Positions 18,120-27,023 of a stretch of DNA of 59,505 bases are shown piece after piece. The stretch is from Promethearchaeota archaeon (GTDB taxonomy: Archaea; Asgardarchaeota; Lokiarchaeia; Sigynarchaeales; SOKP01). The notes beneath the pieces were generated by a model, which worked only from the letters and a program-made list of their open reading frames with translations, did no database searches and was not told the DNA's origin. Made by a program: the position numbers and the translations under genes. Numbering within the stretch: position 1 is the first letter of the stretch; each line of letters opens with the position of its first letter. The DNA is taken from contig WJKD01000332.1 in NCBI GenBank assembly GCA_014729315.1, positions 1-59,505 on the forward strand, written 5' to 3'.

Positions 18120-18890
18120 TTATTTATTTTTTTTTAATTCCTTATAGCACGCGCAGCAATAAAATTCAATGTGATTATTTTCCCATAATTCAAGTAGACG
18201 CTCTTCAGAAAAATTAGATAGGTTTGTGTCGCAAAATTCATAATAATATAGGGATCTATTACATTTCCAGCATTTTCTAACCGGTCTCTGACAGATTTCT
18301 TTATTAGAGTCTTTGATGCGATTCTTTAATAGCTCGTTTATACCTGAAAATTCCTCTTGATTTATCAGACCTTTTTTATACATTGCCAAATTGGTGGCTA
18401 TTTCAAATAAAACTTCCAGATTGTGGCTATTTCTCGCAGAAGTCTCTATTACTTCGGCAAATCCGTAATCTTCGGAAAATGCTGTGATATAATGGCGGTC
18501 AATGTTTCTTTCGTAAAAAAGATCCGTTTTGGTTCCAGTAAGGATAATTTGATCTGGGGTAATATTAACTTTACGAGCAGTTTCTACGAAATAATCGATC
18601 CGCTCTAAAGTAATTGGTCTCGTCAGATCGCAAACTAAAATGAGCGCGTTTGCACCCTTATAACAAATCGGCCGTAAAAAATTAAATCTTTTTGCGCCTA
18701 CGAGATCCCATATTTGCGCCGAGATTTGTTTTCCAAAATACTCATATTCATTTGTAAAAAAATCCACGCCTATAGTTAATTGAGTTTCAGGGTCAAAAAC
18801 GCCGTTCTGGAGTTTCTTAAGCATCGTTGTCTTACCCACGCCGCCGTAACCGTCAACGACAATTTTCACGATCTTTTCCGAAATCCTCAC
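18120..18890 (-). CDS. Rab/Ras-like small GTPase with C-terminal zinc-ribbon tail
   Basis: A 256-residue protein with a Ras-superfamily G domain in residues 7-175. G1 is GYGGVGKT (14-21), G2 includes T39 in LTIGVDF, G3 is WDLVG (61-65), G4 is TKTD (120-123) and G5 ETSAR (149-153). The residue after WDxxG, the catalytic Gln of Rab/Ras, is Ala66, so intrinsic GTP hydrolysis should be weak or use another residue. After the G domain an alpha-helical linker leads to CWKC...C...CCAC, probably a zinc ribbon. Start GTG; a GAGGGG sits about 8 bases upstream. Such expanded small GTPases are an Asgard hallmark. Confidence 0.85.
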   Translation of the reverse strand: MRISEKIVKIVVDGYGGVGKTTMLKKLQNGVFDPETQLTIGVDFFTNEYEYFGKQISAQIWDLVGAKRFNFLRPICYKGANALILVCDLTRPITLERIDYFVETARKVNITPDQIILTGTKTDLFYERNIDRHYITAFSEDYGFAEVIETSARNSHNLEVLFEIATNLAMYKKGLINQEEFSGINELLKNRIKDSNKEICQRPVRKCWKCNRSLYYYEFCDTNLSNFSEERLLELWENNHIEFYCCACYKELKKNK

Positions 18891-19065
18891 GGTTTTTAAC
18901 CCCTCTTAAAACTTAATTTAAACTATATCTAATTTTGGGATATATCTATTAGAGTAATAGATTTTGAATATATAAATTTTGTAGTTAGTGTGAATTTATA
19001 TTCTAAACCTTACTATCCAAAACAATGTAAGGATAATAATGAAAAAAATGAATAATTTTTTAATT

Positions 19066-20316
19066 TTACGGAAAAATCCCTCTCAGTTCTATCGCCTTCG
19101 CTACTCTTGTTACAGCGATAATCATGGCGGCTGTTCTTAAAGAGACATTTCTGTCTTTGGCGGTTTTATAAACATTTTCGAACGCCTCGAGGATAATATT
19201 CTGTAACTCGCTATAAATACGATCCAATTTCCAATAATAAGCATGCATATCCTGGATATATTCAAAATACGAAACACACACACCTCCGCTGTTTGCTAAG
19301 ATATCAGGAATGACAATTATATTTTTTTCATTTAAAATTTTATCCGCCTTGGGTGTTGTTGGACCGTTTGCTCCTTCTAAAATAATTTTGCATTCTATTT
19401 TGTCTACATTTTCTTTAGTTATTTGATTTTCGGTTGCTGCTGGTACTAAAATATCGCATTTTATACCAAAAAGATCATCATCTGGAATGGATTTAGCTCC
19501 ATTATCTTTATAATCTTTTAATAATTTACTATGAGATTTCCATTCAATAAGTTTATCGATATTTAATCCCTCTGAGGAGTAAATGGTTCCTTCTAATTCT
19601 TGCACTGCAAGAATTTTACAACCGTAATCAAAAAGCTTTTTTGCTATCACAGTACCTACTTTACCGAAACCTTGAATAACAATCGACATTTCTTTGAGAT
19701 TAACATTCTCTCTTTCACAGAGTGCTTCAAGTACAAAAAACATTCCCGTTCCCGTAGCTCCTTGTCTCCCTACAGACCCTCCTATATCAACAGGCTTTCC
19801 CGTTACTACGCCGGGCACAGTTCGTCCCTTGTTCATGGAAAAAGTATCCATCATCCAAGCCATTTCTTGTTGGCCAGTATTCATATCGGGCGCAGGAATA
19901 TCTATGTCGGGACCAATAATATTAATAATTTCTGCTGTATATCTTCTGGTTAATTTCTCAAGCTCTCTTTTTGATAATTTATTAGGATCGACGGTTATTC
20001 CTCCTTTTGCCCCTCCCAATGGTAAATTCAACAAGCTAGTTTTCCAAGTCATCCACATTGCTAAAGCCTTTACTTCGTCAAGGCTGACATCAGGTGCAAA
20101 TCTAACACCTCCCTTTCCAGGACCGCGAAGAGTGGAATGATGTACGCGAAAACCTTCAAAGATCTGCAAGCTATCGTCGTCCATGACGACTGGAATAGAA
20201 ACAATTAAAGATCTTTCTACTCTTTTCAAATATTCTAATGCGTTGGGATCCAAATCAATTTCTTTCGCAAGAATCTTCAATTGTTTTCGAGCAACTTCCA
20301 ATGGATTTATTTCCAA
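19066..20316 (-). CDS. gdhA: Glutamate dehydrogenase (Glu/Leu/Phe/Val family)
   Basis: A 416-residue enzyme of the usual archaeal length. RVHHSTLRGPGKGGVRF (about 53-69) and the catalytic-lysine segment LPLGGAKGGI (about 98-107) are conserved, followed by the Rossmann motif GFGKVG near residue 226. It interconverts glutamate and 2-oxoglutarate plus ammonia with NAD(P). The start is TTG, supported by AAGGTGA about 11 bases upstream. It is monocistronic, lying between the GTPase and LRR genes with 175 and 249 base gaps. Confidence 0.92.
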   Translation of the reverse strand: MEINPLEVARKQLKILAKEIDLDPNALEYLKRVERSLIVSIPVVMDDDSLQIFEGFRVHHSTLRGPGKGGVRFAPDVSLDEVKALAMWMTWKTSLLNLPLGGAKGGITVDPNKLSKRELEKLTRRYTAEIINIIGPDIDIPAPDMNTGQQEMAWMMDTFSMNKGRTVPGVVTGKPVDIGGSVGRQGATGTGMFFVLEALCERENVNLKEMSIVIQGFGKVGTVIAKKLFDYGCKILAVQELEGTIYSSEGLNIDKLIEWKSHSKLLKDYKDNGAKSIPDDDLFGIKCDILVPAATENQITKENVDKIECKIILEGANGPTTPKADKILNEKNIIVIPDILANSGGVCVSYFEYIQDMHAYYWKLDRIYSELQNIILEAFENVYKTAKDRNVSLRTAAMIIAVTRVAKAIELRGIFP

Positions 20317-20565
20317 ATCTTATTTTCACCTTGAATTATGATATTTAAAGTTAATATTTTCCAAAATAATGCATGTAGAATTAATTTTTTTATTATAAAT
20401 TCTTTGTTATTTTAGGATTCTTATTGTAAAATGTACACTCCTAATTGAAACTGTTTCAAAAGATGATATAATTAAAGATAAAATCTGAATATTAAATTAG
20501 ATTAAAAAAAATCACAAACTTAAGGAGCAGAACTATTTAAAATTTGGATACTTCTTTTTTATTCA

Positions 20566-21603
20566 TTAAGAAGATTCGCTACAAAAACGGATAAATTTGT
20601 CTGGATTCTTGGCGGAGCCAGAAATATCAATTCCCCCTAACTTTTCAATTAAATCTTGAGACAATGGATTACCTTTTATGAAAAGCTCCCTCAATTTTTC
20701 CAATGAATCTAAACCCTCAATATTTCTAATGTGATTATCCATTAAATCTAAGGTTTCCAGATTTTTTAGATTCTTTAACCCCTCTATAGTTTCAATTTGA
20801 TTACACGATAGATATAATTTTCTGAGTTTGATTAAGGAATCCAATCCTAAAATTTGAGTAATTTGATTACCGGATAAATTTAAATAAACCAGATTAGTAC
20901 AATTTTCTAATCCCCTCATTTTCTTTACCGAATTAGAAGCTAACCATAACTCTTTTAATTTTGTAAGCTTTGATAAGTTCTCTATCCTTTCAATTAGATT
21001 ATTATTTAAGTAGAGTTCCTTTAATGATTTAAGATTGTCAAGTCCTTCTATTTTTTTTATTTCATTACCTGCAATGTTTAAGGTTTCTAGTTTTTCTAGA
21101 TTTTCGAGTCCGACTATTTTTTCAATCTGAGTTCCAGCAATCCATAGCACTTTCAAATTAGTAAGGTTGTTCAAATTTTCGATTTTAGTTAATAAGTTCC
21201 AAGATAGATCTAATTTTTCTAAATTCACTAAGTTATCTAAGCCCTTGATTTCTGAAATTTGATTTGCTCGAAGATAGAGCTCTTTTAGATTTTTTAGATT
21301 TTCAAGACCTTCAATACTAGTGAGAATATTACTGGATAAATTCAAAACTTCCAATTCGGTTAATTGCTCTAAACCGCTTAAATTTGTTATACAATTACTT
21401 CCCAAATTTAGGATTTTCAAATTATCGAGAGGTTCAAGGCCTTTAATTTCTGAAATTTCGTTTGAACTTAATTCTAATTCAAATAAGTCTGGTTTCTTTT
21501 CAAAACCCTTTATTTCACTAATGTCTTTTATCTCTAAGAGCCCTAAATCTAAGTAATGGTCCTTAATCACAAACTTTTCTTCTTGGTATTCTACGAAATC
21601 CAT
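20566..21603 (-). CDS. Leucine-rich repeat protein, SDS22-like
   Basis: A 345-residue protein composed almost wholly of 22-residue leucine-rich repeats, about fourteen copies, from residue ~20 to ~330. The pattern is GLenLknLexLdLsxNxIxxI, the SDS22-like class common in eukaryotes and in Asgard archaea. There is a short acidic N-terminal cap and a cysteine-containing C-terminal tail, no signal peptide and no membrane helix, so it is a cytoplasmic protein-protein interaction scaffold. No partner can be deduced. The repeats are degenerate at DNA level. Confidence 0.9.
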   Translation of the reverse strand: MDFVEYQEEKFVIKDHYLDLGLLEIKDISEIKGFEKKPDLFELELSSNEISEIKGLEPLDNLKILNLGSNCITNLSGLEQLTELEVLNLSSNILTSIEGLENLKNLKELYLRANQISEIKGLDNLVNLEKLDLSWNLLTKIENLNNLTNLKVLWIAGTQIEKIVGLENLEKLETLNIAGNEIKKIEGLDNLKSLKELYLNNNLIERIENLSKLTKLKELWLASNSVKKMRGLENCTNLVYLNLSGNQITQILGLDSLIKLRKLYLSCNQIETIEGLKNLKNLETLDLMDNHIRNIEGLDSLEKLRELFIKGNPLSQDLIEKLGGIDISGSAKNPDKFIRFCSESS

Positions 21604-21817
21604 TTAATGTGAAAGAATAATATTTCCTAAGTTATTTAATCTTTAGATTTACACAATATTTAAAATTATATTAATAAGTTTCATATTTGAACATCGAAAA
21701 GCGTTTTTGCCATTTGAGAGAGAATTAAACATACATTTCTAAATGATTGTAAGTTGGTTTTATTTCTTTTGGATTATAGGAATTATCCTTTAAATTAAGA
21801 ATAAATTCTTAATTTTG

Positions 21818-21928
21818 ATGATTATTTGTAGAAAGTGTGGACTGATTATAAAAAATAAAGACTCGGGTTATCACTTCTGTCCAAGATGCAATGAAATAGT
21901 ATTATTTATGAAATTCGTTTCAAAGTGA
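21818..21928 (+). CDS. Mini zinc-ribbon protein (36 aa)
   Basis: ATG at 21818 to TGA at 21926-21928 encodes 36 residues with two CxxC knuckles: CRKC near the N-terminus and CPRC about 16 residues later. This spacing forms a complete zinc ribbon. The rest is short and basic. No Shine-Dalgarno sequence is obvious. Too small for usual gene callers; support is the paired cysteines alone, plus a similar tiny gene just downstream. Confidence 0.45.
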   Translation: MIICRKCGLIIKNKDSGYHFCPRCNEIVLFMKFVSK

Positions 21929-22215
21929 TAAGCGAATCCTATTGATGAATTTTTTACCTCGTTCTTTCGAGTATGATTCAAATATGTAAAAATTAGATGT
22001 TTGATGACGATCCAGCCACGATAAAGAAATGAAAGGGGTAAAAACGTTTATTTTTCTTTTTATTCCACATTGATGGGTCCAAATTTTTGATTAGTAAGGT
22101 ATTTTTACTTTATATAAAGTTCTGGTTTCAAATTTTTATGAAATTAGTGTTTGAAAAACTTCTTCTTGCTTTTATTAACATCAGATTTTAATAAGTAAAT
22201 TAGAATTTTATTAAT

Positions 22216-22368
22216 ATGGATGTAGTAGTTTGCAAGGAATGCGGACATTCGTTTAATGATGGTCGAGATCCGGGAAAATATTATTGTCCAGGATGCGAAA
22301 AAGAAATGAAATTTTACGAATTTAATGCATTTTGCGGTTCAAAACCTGGAGGACTTCACGAAAAATAA
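22216..22368 (+). CDS. Mini zinc-ribbon protein (50 aa)
   Basis: ATG 22216 to TAA 22366-22368 encodes 50 residues: CKECGHSF, a 15-residue loop, CPGCEKEMKFYEF, and a further Cys. The two CxxC pairs form a zinc ribbon with the same design as the 36-residue gene 290 bases upstream. It is convergent with the histidine kinase gene (42-base gap). Possible nucleic-acid or protein adaptor; function unknown. Confidence 0.5.
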   Translation: MDVVVCKECGHSFNDGRDPGKYYCPGCEKEMKFYEFNAFCGSKPGGLHEK

Positions 22369-22410
22369 AAAATTGTAAATAATTTTAGTGATAGTAAAGA
22401 TCAAATCGTT

Positions 22411-24351
22411 TTAATCGATCTTTGGAAGAAAAATAACAAAGTTACTTCCTTGTTCATAATCTCCTTTGATTTTATCTTTAACATAAATTTCCCCATCAAA
22501 GGATTCAATAATCTTTTTAACAAGATTTAAGCCGAGTCCCATCCCTCTTCCACCCTTTTTTTTCTTAAAACCATTTTGAAAAATAATTTCTTTCAAATCG
22601 TCTTTCACCCCTATTCCATTATCTATAAATTCTATTTTGACGAAGTCTCGACTTTCTTTTGATATTTTCGATATTTTTATGTGGATATCAATGTAATCTT
22701 GCTCATTATAAGTTACTGCATTGATTAATATATTTTCAAAGACCTCTGTTAATAACTTGTTCGCTTTTACATTAAATTCTCCTTCAATGGGACTGATTTT
22801 TATATCTAATTGTTTATTTGGGAAAGTATTTCGTAAAAAAGATATCGATTTGGCAAGACAACCGCATAGATTTATAGTCTTTGGAGAAATATCGCCGAGA
22901 TCTAAATTAGAAAGCTTTCTGATATTTGAGATTAATCTTGAACTACGGTTATTCTGTTCTTTTATAATATTATTTAATTTTTTTAATTGTTCTTTATTTA
23001 TTTTGGTCTTTATCAAATTGTCTATTAATTCGCTTGAAGATTGAATATTTTGCATGATATTACTAAAATCGTGGACAAAGATATCCTTGTAGAGATTAGC
23101 TTGGCTATACGCTATAAAATAATTCATATTTAACTTTTTTAATTTTTGCTCCGCCTCCTTTTGGTCGGTAATATCTAATAACGTAATAAAATTCGCGGGT
23201 TTTCCTTTATAAGTTATAGTTTTCGAAAATATTTCTCTCCAGATTATATTTCCCGATTTATTAATTGCTCTAAACTGATATCGATTTACAACATCTTGTT
23301 CACCTTTTTGCTTCTTTCTCGCTTGAGTTATAACGAATTTTCTATCAGCCGGGTGGATGATTTTTAAAAAGTCTTTAAAATCCCAATTACGGACCTCTTC
23401 TAATTCGTAGCCTAATCCTTGAGCAAATTGATTGTTATTATATCTTATTTTATTATCTTGGAGAATGACTATACTCATAAGAGACTGATCCGCAAGAGTT
23501 TTAAATATCTTTCTGGACTCTGCGAGCTTTTCCTCAACCCCTTTTCTATCCGTTATATCGATAATAGTTATTAAATCTGCATTCTCGCCTTTATAGTTAA
23601 TTGTTTTGGAATAATTATCCAACCAAATAATTTCTCCGGATTTCTTTATCCCTCGGAGCTCATAGTGAGTTATAGTATTTTTAGAACCTTTTTGTTTTTT
23701 CATTGCTTGGACAAATACCTTTTCTTGGTCGTCTGGGTGAATCACTTTTAAGAAATCCCTTCCTTTCCAAGATTTCATTTCTTGGATAGAATATCCAAAC
23801 ATCTTAGCATATCGTTTATTCATATATCTCGATTGAAATCTTTGTATTATATTAATTCCGATCAGCGATCTCTCAGCGATAACTTCAAACAATTCTTCAT
23901 TTTCGTTCAATTTGGCAGTTAAATCGTTAATTTTGGATACTATCTCTTTATGGTATAATTTGAATTTCTTAGAATCTTTTTGTTGCGATGAAAGTTTATT
24001 ATATCCATTAATTTGGATAAAAGCGAGGTTGGATGAGAGGTTACAGATAGTTAAGTCTAAATTAAACTCATATAGTTCAGAATTCTTATATAGGCTAAAT
24101 TTATAATTTTTTTGAATGTTGGAGTTGTTATGAAGAATCTTTCTAATATCCTTTTTTAAGTCTGGATTATTGAGAAAAAGACTAGAAGTTGCTTCAAGGG
24201 AGTGATTATCACATAATTTATTTACTAAATTATGTGTCTCCTTGTTAAATTTAACAATCTCAATCTTATTAGCCTTCTTATTACAAATTAAAATTCCAAA
24301 TGGATAATTCTCGAAAAACTTTAGATAAAACTCGTTACTATGATTTGTCAT
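22411..24351 (-). CDS. PAS-domain sensor histidine kinase
   Basis: A 646-residue soluble sensor kinase. The N-terminal ~140 residues are PAS-like, followed by two clear PAS/PAC units that resemble each other (MNKRYAKMFGYSIQEM...IHPDDQEKV and NNNQFAQGLGYELEEV...IHPADRKFV). Then come a dimerisation helix with the phosphoacceptor in FVHDFSNIMQNIQ (about residue 430) and a HATPase domain with N-box ENILINAVTYNE, G1 EFIDNGIGV and G2 GRGMGLGL. No membrane segments. No response regulator lies nearby, so the partner is elsewhere. Such orphan PAS kinases are common in archaea. Confidence 0.88.
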   Translation of the reverse strand: MTNHSNEFYLKFFENYPFGILICNKKANKIEIVKFNKETHNLVNKLCDNHSLEATSSLFLNNPDLKKDIRKILHNNSNIQKNYKFSLYKNSELYEFNLDLTICNLSSNLAFIQINGYNKLSSQQKDSKKFKLYHKEIVSKINDLTAKLNENEELFEVIAERSLIGINIIQRFQSRYMNKRYAKMFGYSIQEMKSWKGRDFLKVIHPDDQEKVFVQAMKKQKGSKNTITHYELRGIKKSGEIIWLDNYSKTINYKGENADLITIIDITDRKGVEEKLAESRKIFKTLADQSLMSIVILQDNKIRYNNNQFAQGLGYELEEVRNWDFKDFLKIIHPADRKFVITQARKKQKGEQDVVNRYQFRAINKSGNIIWREIFSKTITYKGKPANFITLLDITDQKEAEQKLKKLNMNYFIAYSQANLYKDIFVHDFSNIMQNIQSSSELIDNLIKTKINKEQLKKLNNIIKEQNNRSSRLISNIRKLSNLDLGDISPKTINLCGCLAKSISFLRNTFPNKQLDIKISPIEGEFNVKANKLLTEVFENILINAVTYNEQDYIDIHIKISKISKESRDFVKIEFIDNGIGVKDDLKEIIFQNGFKKKKGGRGMGLGLNLVKKIIESFDGEIYVKDKIKGDYEQGSNFVIFLPKID

Positions 24352-24620
24352 TTTTACTGCAGTGTAAAAGACATGTCTTTATGAAATATCAAATATTTCT
24401 AGTTTATTTTATCATATAGGTTCTATTTAAAATTTGAATTTTTTGACCATTGTTCGTTATGGAATAAGGAATTAATTTTGATTTGAAATAAGTTTATATT
24501 TTTTCTAAGTAATCTTCTTGAATTATGAAATTAATTAAACAAGAACGAAAAAGTGTAAAAAAAACAAGAACTAAAAAGAGTAAAAAATAGATAGTTGAGA
24601 TTTGAAAAATGTAATTTATT

Positions 24621-26150
24621 TTACTTTCCGTTTTCCTTGATTTCAATACCGTCGGGTAATGTTAAGCTATCTTGAGCCATTCCTTCCGCCTTTTTGTAAT
24701 CGCTGAAACTGCGCGATTCAACTTTTTTAATATAATCCAACAATCGATCGTCTAATTTTTTAGGCAATTCTGGTTTTTCGTGTGTTTCTAATATCGTCTT
24801 GATTTTTTCGCTCGCTCTTTCAATGATATCCTTTGCCCCTTTCTTTCGCCACGTAGATCTTCTGTTTCTATCCACCAGTTCTGGAAATATTAGTTCTTGC
24901 TTCATGAATTTTCTAGTGTGTTTTTCTGAGAGAAAATTAACACCTTTCTTATCGCTTGTTGCTACTTTTTTGATCTCTTCTAAAGCAAGGGTATCTTCGT
25001 TGACTTCAACGCCCTCTAATGCTCTTTTAACCATACCCACTAAGTCATCGTCAATTACTAGCAACTCTAAGGCCTCAACAAGCGTTGCCTCGTAAGTGCC
25101 AGCACAAGTGATGTAATTAATACCCGCCTGGGCAGCAAACATAAGGGTTTGCATTCGTTCAAATCCGTTTTGTAAATCTAGTAGCTTAGAATCAGTACAT
25201 GCCCCTGGGCCTCTCGAAGGAATATCATAAAAACGAGCCAGCTGCGCGATACCGCCTGTTATCAGGCTCATTTCTACTGATCCCATAGCCGAGTTCCCAC
25301 TCTTCATATCTGTAATATGCGAAACAGTTCCAAAAAATACAGGTGCTCCTGGATTATATATTTGAGAAAGAACTATACTTCCTAATATCTCTGCGTTTGT
25401 TTGCGCTAGTAGACCAGCAATCGTGACGGGTGACGAAGTACCTGCTAAAGCTTCGGGGGCAATAATAATAGGCTGATTGTATTTGGCAAATATCTCAAAA
25501 CCGTTTGTCATAATTTGAGGTAAATGGAGGGGGCTAGTCGGATTCATAAATCCGATAAATCTTGCGTTTTTTTTAAGCTCCTCTTCGCCATCGACTATTA
25601 TCGAAGCCATATTCATCATATCTTGCGAAGCTAATCTACCCAAGCAACCTAAACCGTAGGGTTTCCTTGTGTTTGATGCCCACTGGTAAATACAATGAGC
25701 ATGGATTGTTATATAAGAGATGTCGTTAGGCCACACATCAATATGACTGCAATGAATATGTTTTAGGCTATCTACGATGCGAATTTGATTAATTGTATCT
25801 TTTAAAACTGTTTTTCGTATTCCTTTTTTATGTTCGGGATCGTAGATCTTAACGGGAGTTCCTATGGTCGCAAATTGAGAGGTTTTCGTGTTTACTTCAA
25901 ATTTAAAAGATCCATCGGGCCCATATAATTTAAACGACTTTGGAACAGTTTTTAGGCGTTCTTTAACTAATTCCTCGGGAAATTTAACAAACAGACTTCC
26001 TTCCTCTACTTGCGCACCATTTTCATTTAATAACAATCTTGTTGCGGGCGAATCAACCTTAATTCCTGTCGTTTTAAGTAAATCCAACGAAGCAGCATGA
26101 ATTTGCTCTAGCTCGTCTTTTGAAAAAACATCAATTTTTTTTAAGTTCAT
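24621..26150 (-). CDS. MttB-family (trimethylamine methyltransferase-like) corrinoid methyltransferase, non-Pyl
   Basis: A 509-residue protein of the MttB superfamily, which moves a methyl group from a quaternary or tertiary amine to a corrinoid protein. The frame is complete with no in-frame TAG, so unlike true trimethylamine methyltransferase it has no pyrrolysine; such members include glycine-betaine and proline-betaine demethylases. Conserved stretches include GTPVKIYDPEHKKGIRKT, YDIPSRGPGACTDSKL and AAQAGINYITCAGTYE. It is the second gene of an operon with its corrinoid protein, 34 bases apart. The substrate cannot be read from sequence. Confidence 0.85.
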   Translation of the reverse strand: MNLKKIDVFSKDELEQIHAASLDLLKTTGIKVDSPATRLLLNENGAQVEEGSLFVKFPEELVKERLKTVPKSFKLYGPDGSFKFEVNTKTSQFATIGTPVKIYDPEHKKGIRKTVLKDTINQIRIVDSLKHIHCSHIDVWPNDISYITIHAHCIYQWASNTRKPYGLGCLGRLASQDMMNMASIIVDGEEELKKNARFIGFMNPTSPLHLPQIMTNGFEIFAKYNQPIIIAPEALAGTSSPVTIAGLLAQTNAEILGSIVLSQIYNPGAPVFFGTVSHITDMKSGNSAMGSVEMSLITGGIAQLARFYDIPSRGPGACTDSKLLDLQNGFERMQTLMFAAQAGINYITCAGTYEATLVEALELLVIDDDLVGMVKRALEGVEVNEDTLALEEIKKVATSDKKGVNFLSEKHTRKFMKQELIFPELVDRNRRSTWRKKGAKDIIERASEKIKTILETHEKPELPKKLDDRLLDYIKKVESRSFSDYKKAEGMAQDSLTLPDGIEIKENGK

Positions 26151-26184
26151 TAATAATCACTCAATTTATAATTTCAATGAAATT

Positions 26185-26832
26185 TTAATTGGTATTTAAA
26201 ATGTTGTTAGCTAACTTTACAGCTTCAATAGCATCGTCAGCCCAACCGTCGGCTCCAATCTTTTCTGCCCAATCGTCAGAAGTAGGGCTTCCTCCCACAA
26301 TAATTTTATATTTGTCTCTTATTCCTCGTTTTTCTAACTCTTCTATTAATTGGCGCTGAAAATCCATGGACATGGTAAGAAGTGACGATAAAGCTATAAT
26401 ATCAGCATTAACTTCTTCTGCTTTGTCAATAAATTTATCTGCAGGTACATCAACTCCGAGATTATAAATCTCGTATCCGTTAGAAAAAAGAAATGCTGCT
26501 ACCAAATCCTTTCCTATACTATGCACATCGCTTTCAACAGTTCCAATAACTACTCTACCTCTAACTTCCTTCTTTTCTCCAGTTGCACGAATTGCGGGAT
26601 CCAGAACTTCGTCTACCACGGTTTTAACAGTATTGGCAGAGCCTATTAGGTCGGGGAGGAAAATCTCTTCATTTTCAAACTGCTCGCCTAAATATGCCAT
26701 AACTACTCCGACGGATTTTAAAAGTTCAGCTGGACTCGCTTCCTTATTCTCTAAAGCTTTCTTACAGAAATCCGTTAACCCTTCTTCGTCCCATTCAAGG
26801 ACTAGTTCATTCATCTTCTCTTCTAAAGTCAT
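26185..26832 (-). CDS. Corrinoid (B12-binding) methyltransferase protein
   Basis: A 215-residue two-domain protein of the MtbC/MttC type. Residues 1-85 form the helical cap; residues 92-215 are the B12-binding Rossmann-like domain. The cobalt-ligating histidine lies in D102-V-H104-S-I-G107, the canonical DxHxxG, with SSLLTMSM and VGGSPTSDDWAEKIGADGW completing the site. It carries the methyl group taken by the adjacent MttB-like enzyme toward a second methyltransferase (to tetrahydrofolate, tetrahydromethanopterin or a thiol), which is not in this window. First gene of the minus-strand operon. Confidence 0.9.
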   Translation of the reverse strand: MTLEEKMNELVLEWDEEGLTDFCKKALENKEASPAELLKSVGVVMAYLGEQFENEEIFLPDLIGSANTVKTVVDEVLDPAIRATGEKKEVRGRVVIGTVESDVHSIGKDLVAAFLFSNGYEIYNLGVDVPADKFIDKAEEVNADIIALSSLLTMSMDFQRQLIEELEKRGIRDKYKIIVGGSPTSDDWAEKIGADGWADDAIEAVKLANNILNTN

Positions 26833-27023
26833 CTTCCCAAATTACTTTTAAATATATTTATAAACAATTAACGATCTCTTTTAAAAAAAGTTTTACATAA
26901 TCGTGTTTTGTAAGAAATTTGGATTTTGGGATTCCTTGAATTTTTGGATTTTATAAAATTTTATGAATTTGGAATTACTAACATTAACTAAATTTTATAA
27001 TAACATCTATAACAAAAATTAAT

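Noticed and set aside
24525..24590. 21-codon Lys/Arg-rich frame (MKLIKQERKSVKKTR...)
   Set aside because: A-rich DNA gives Lys codons by chance; there is no ribosome-binding site and no other support.
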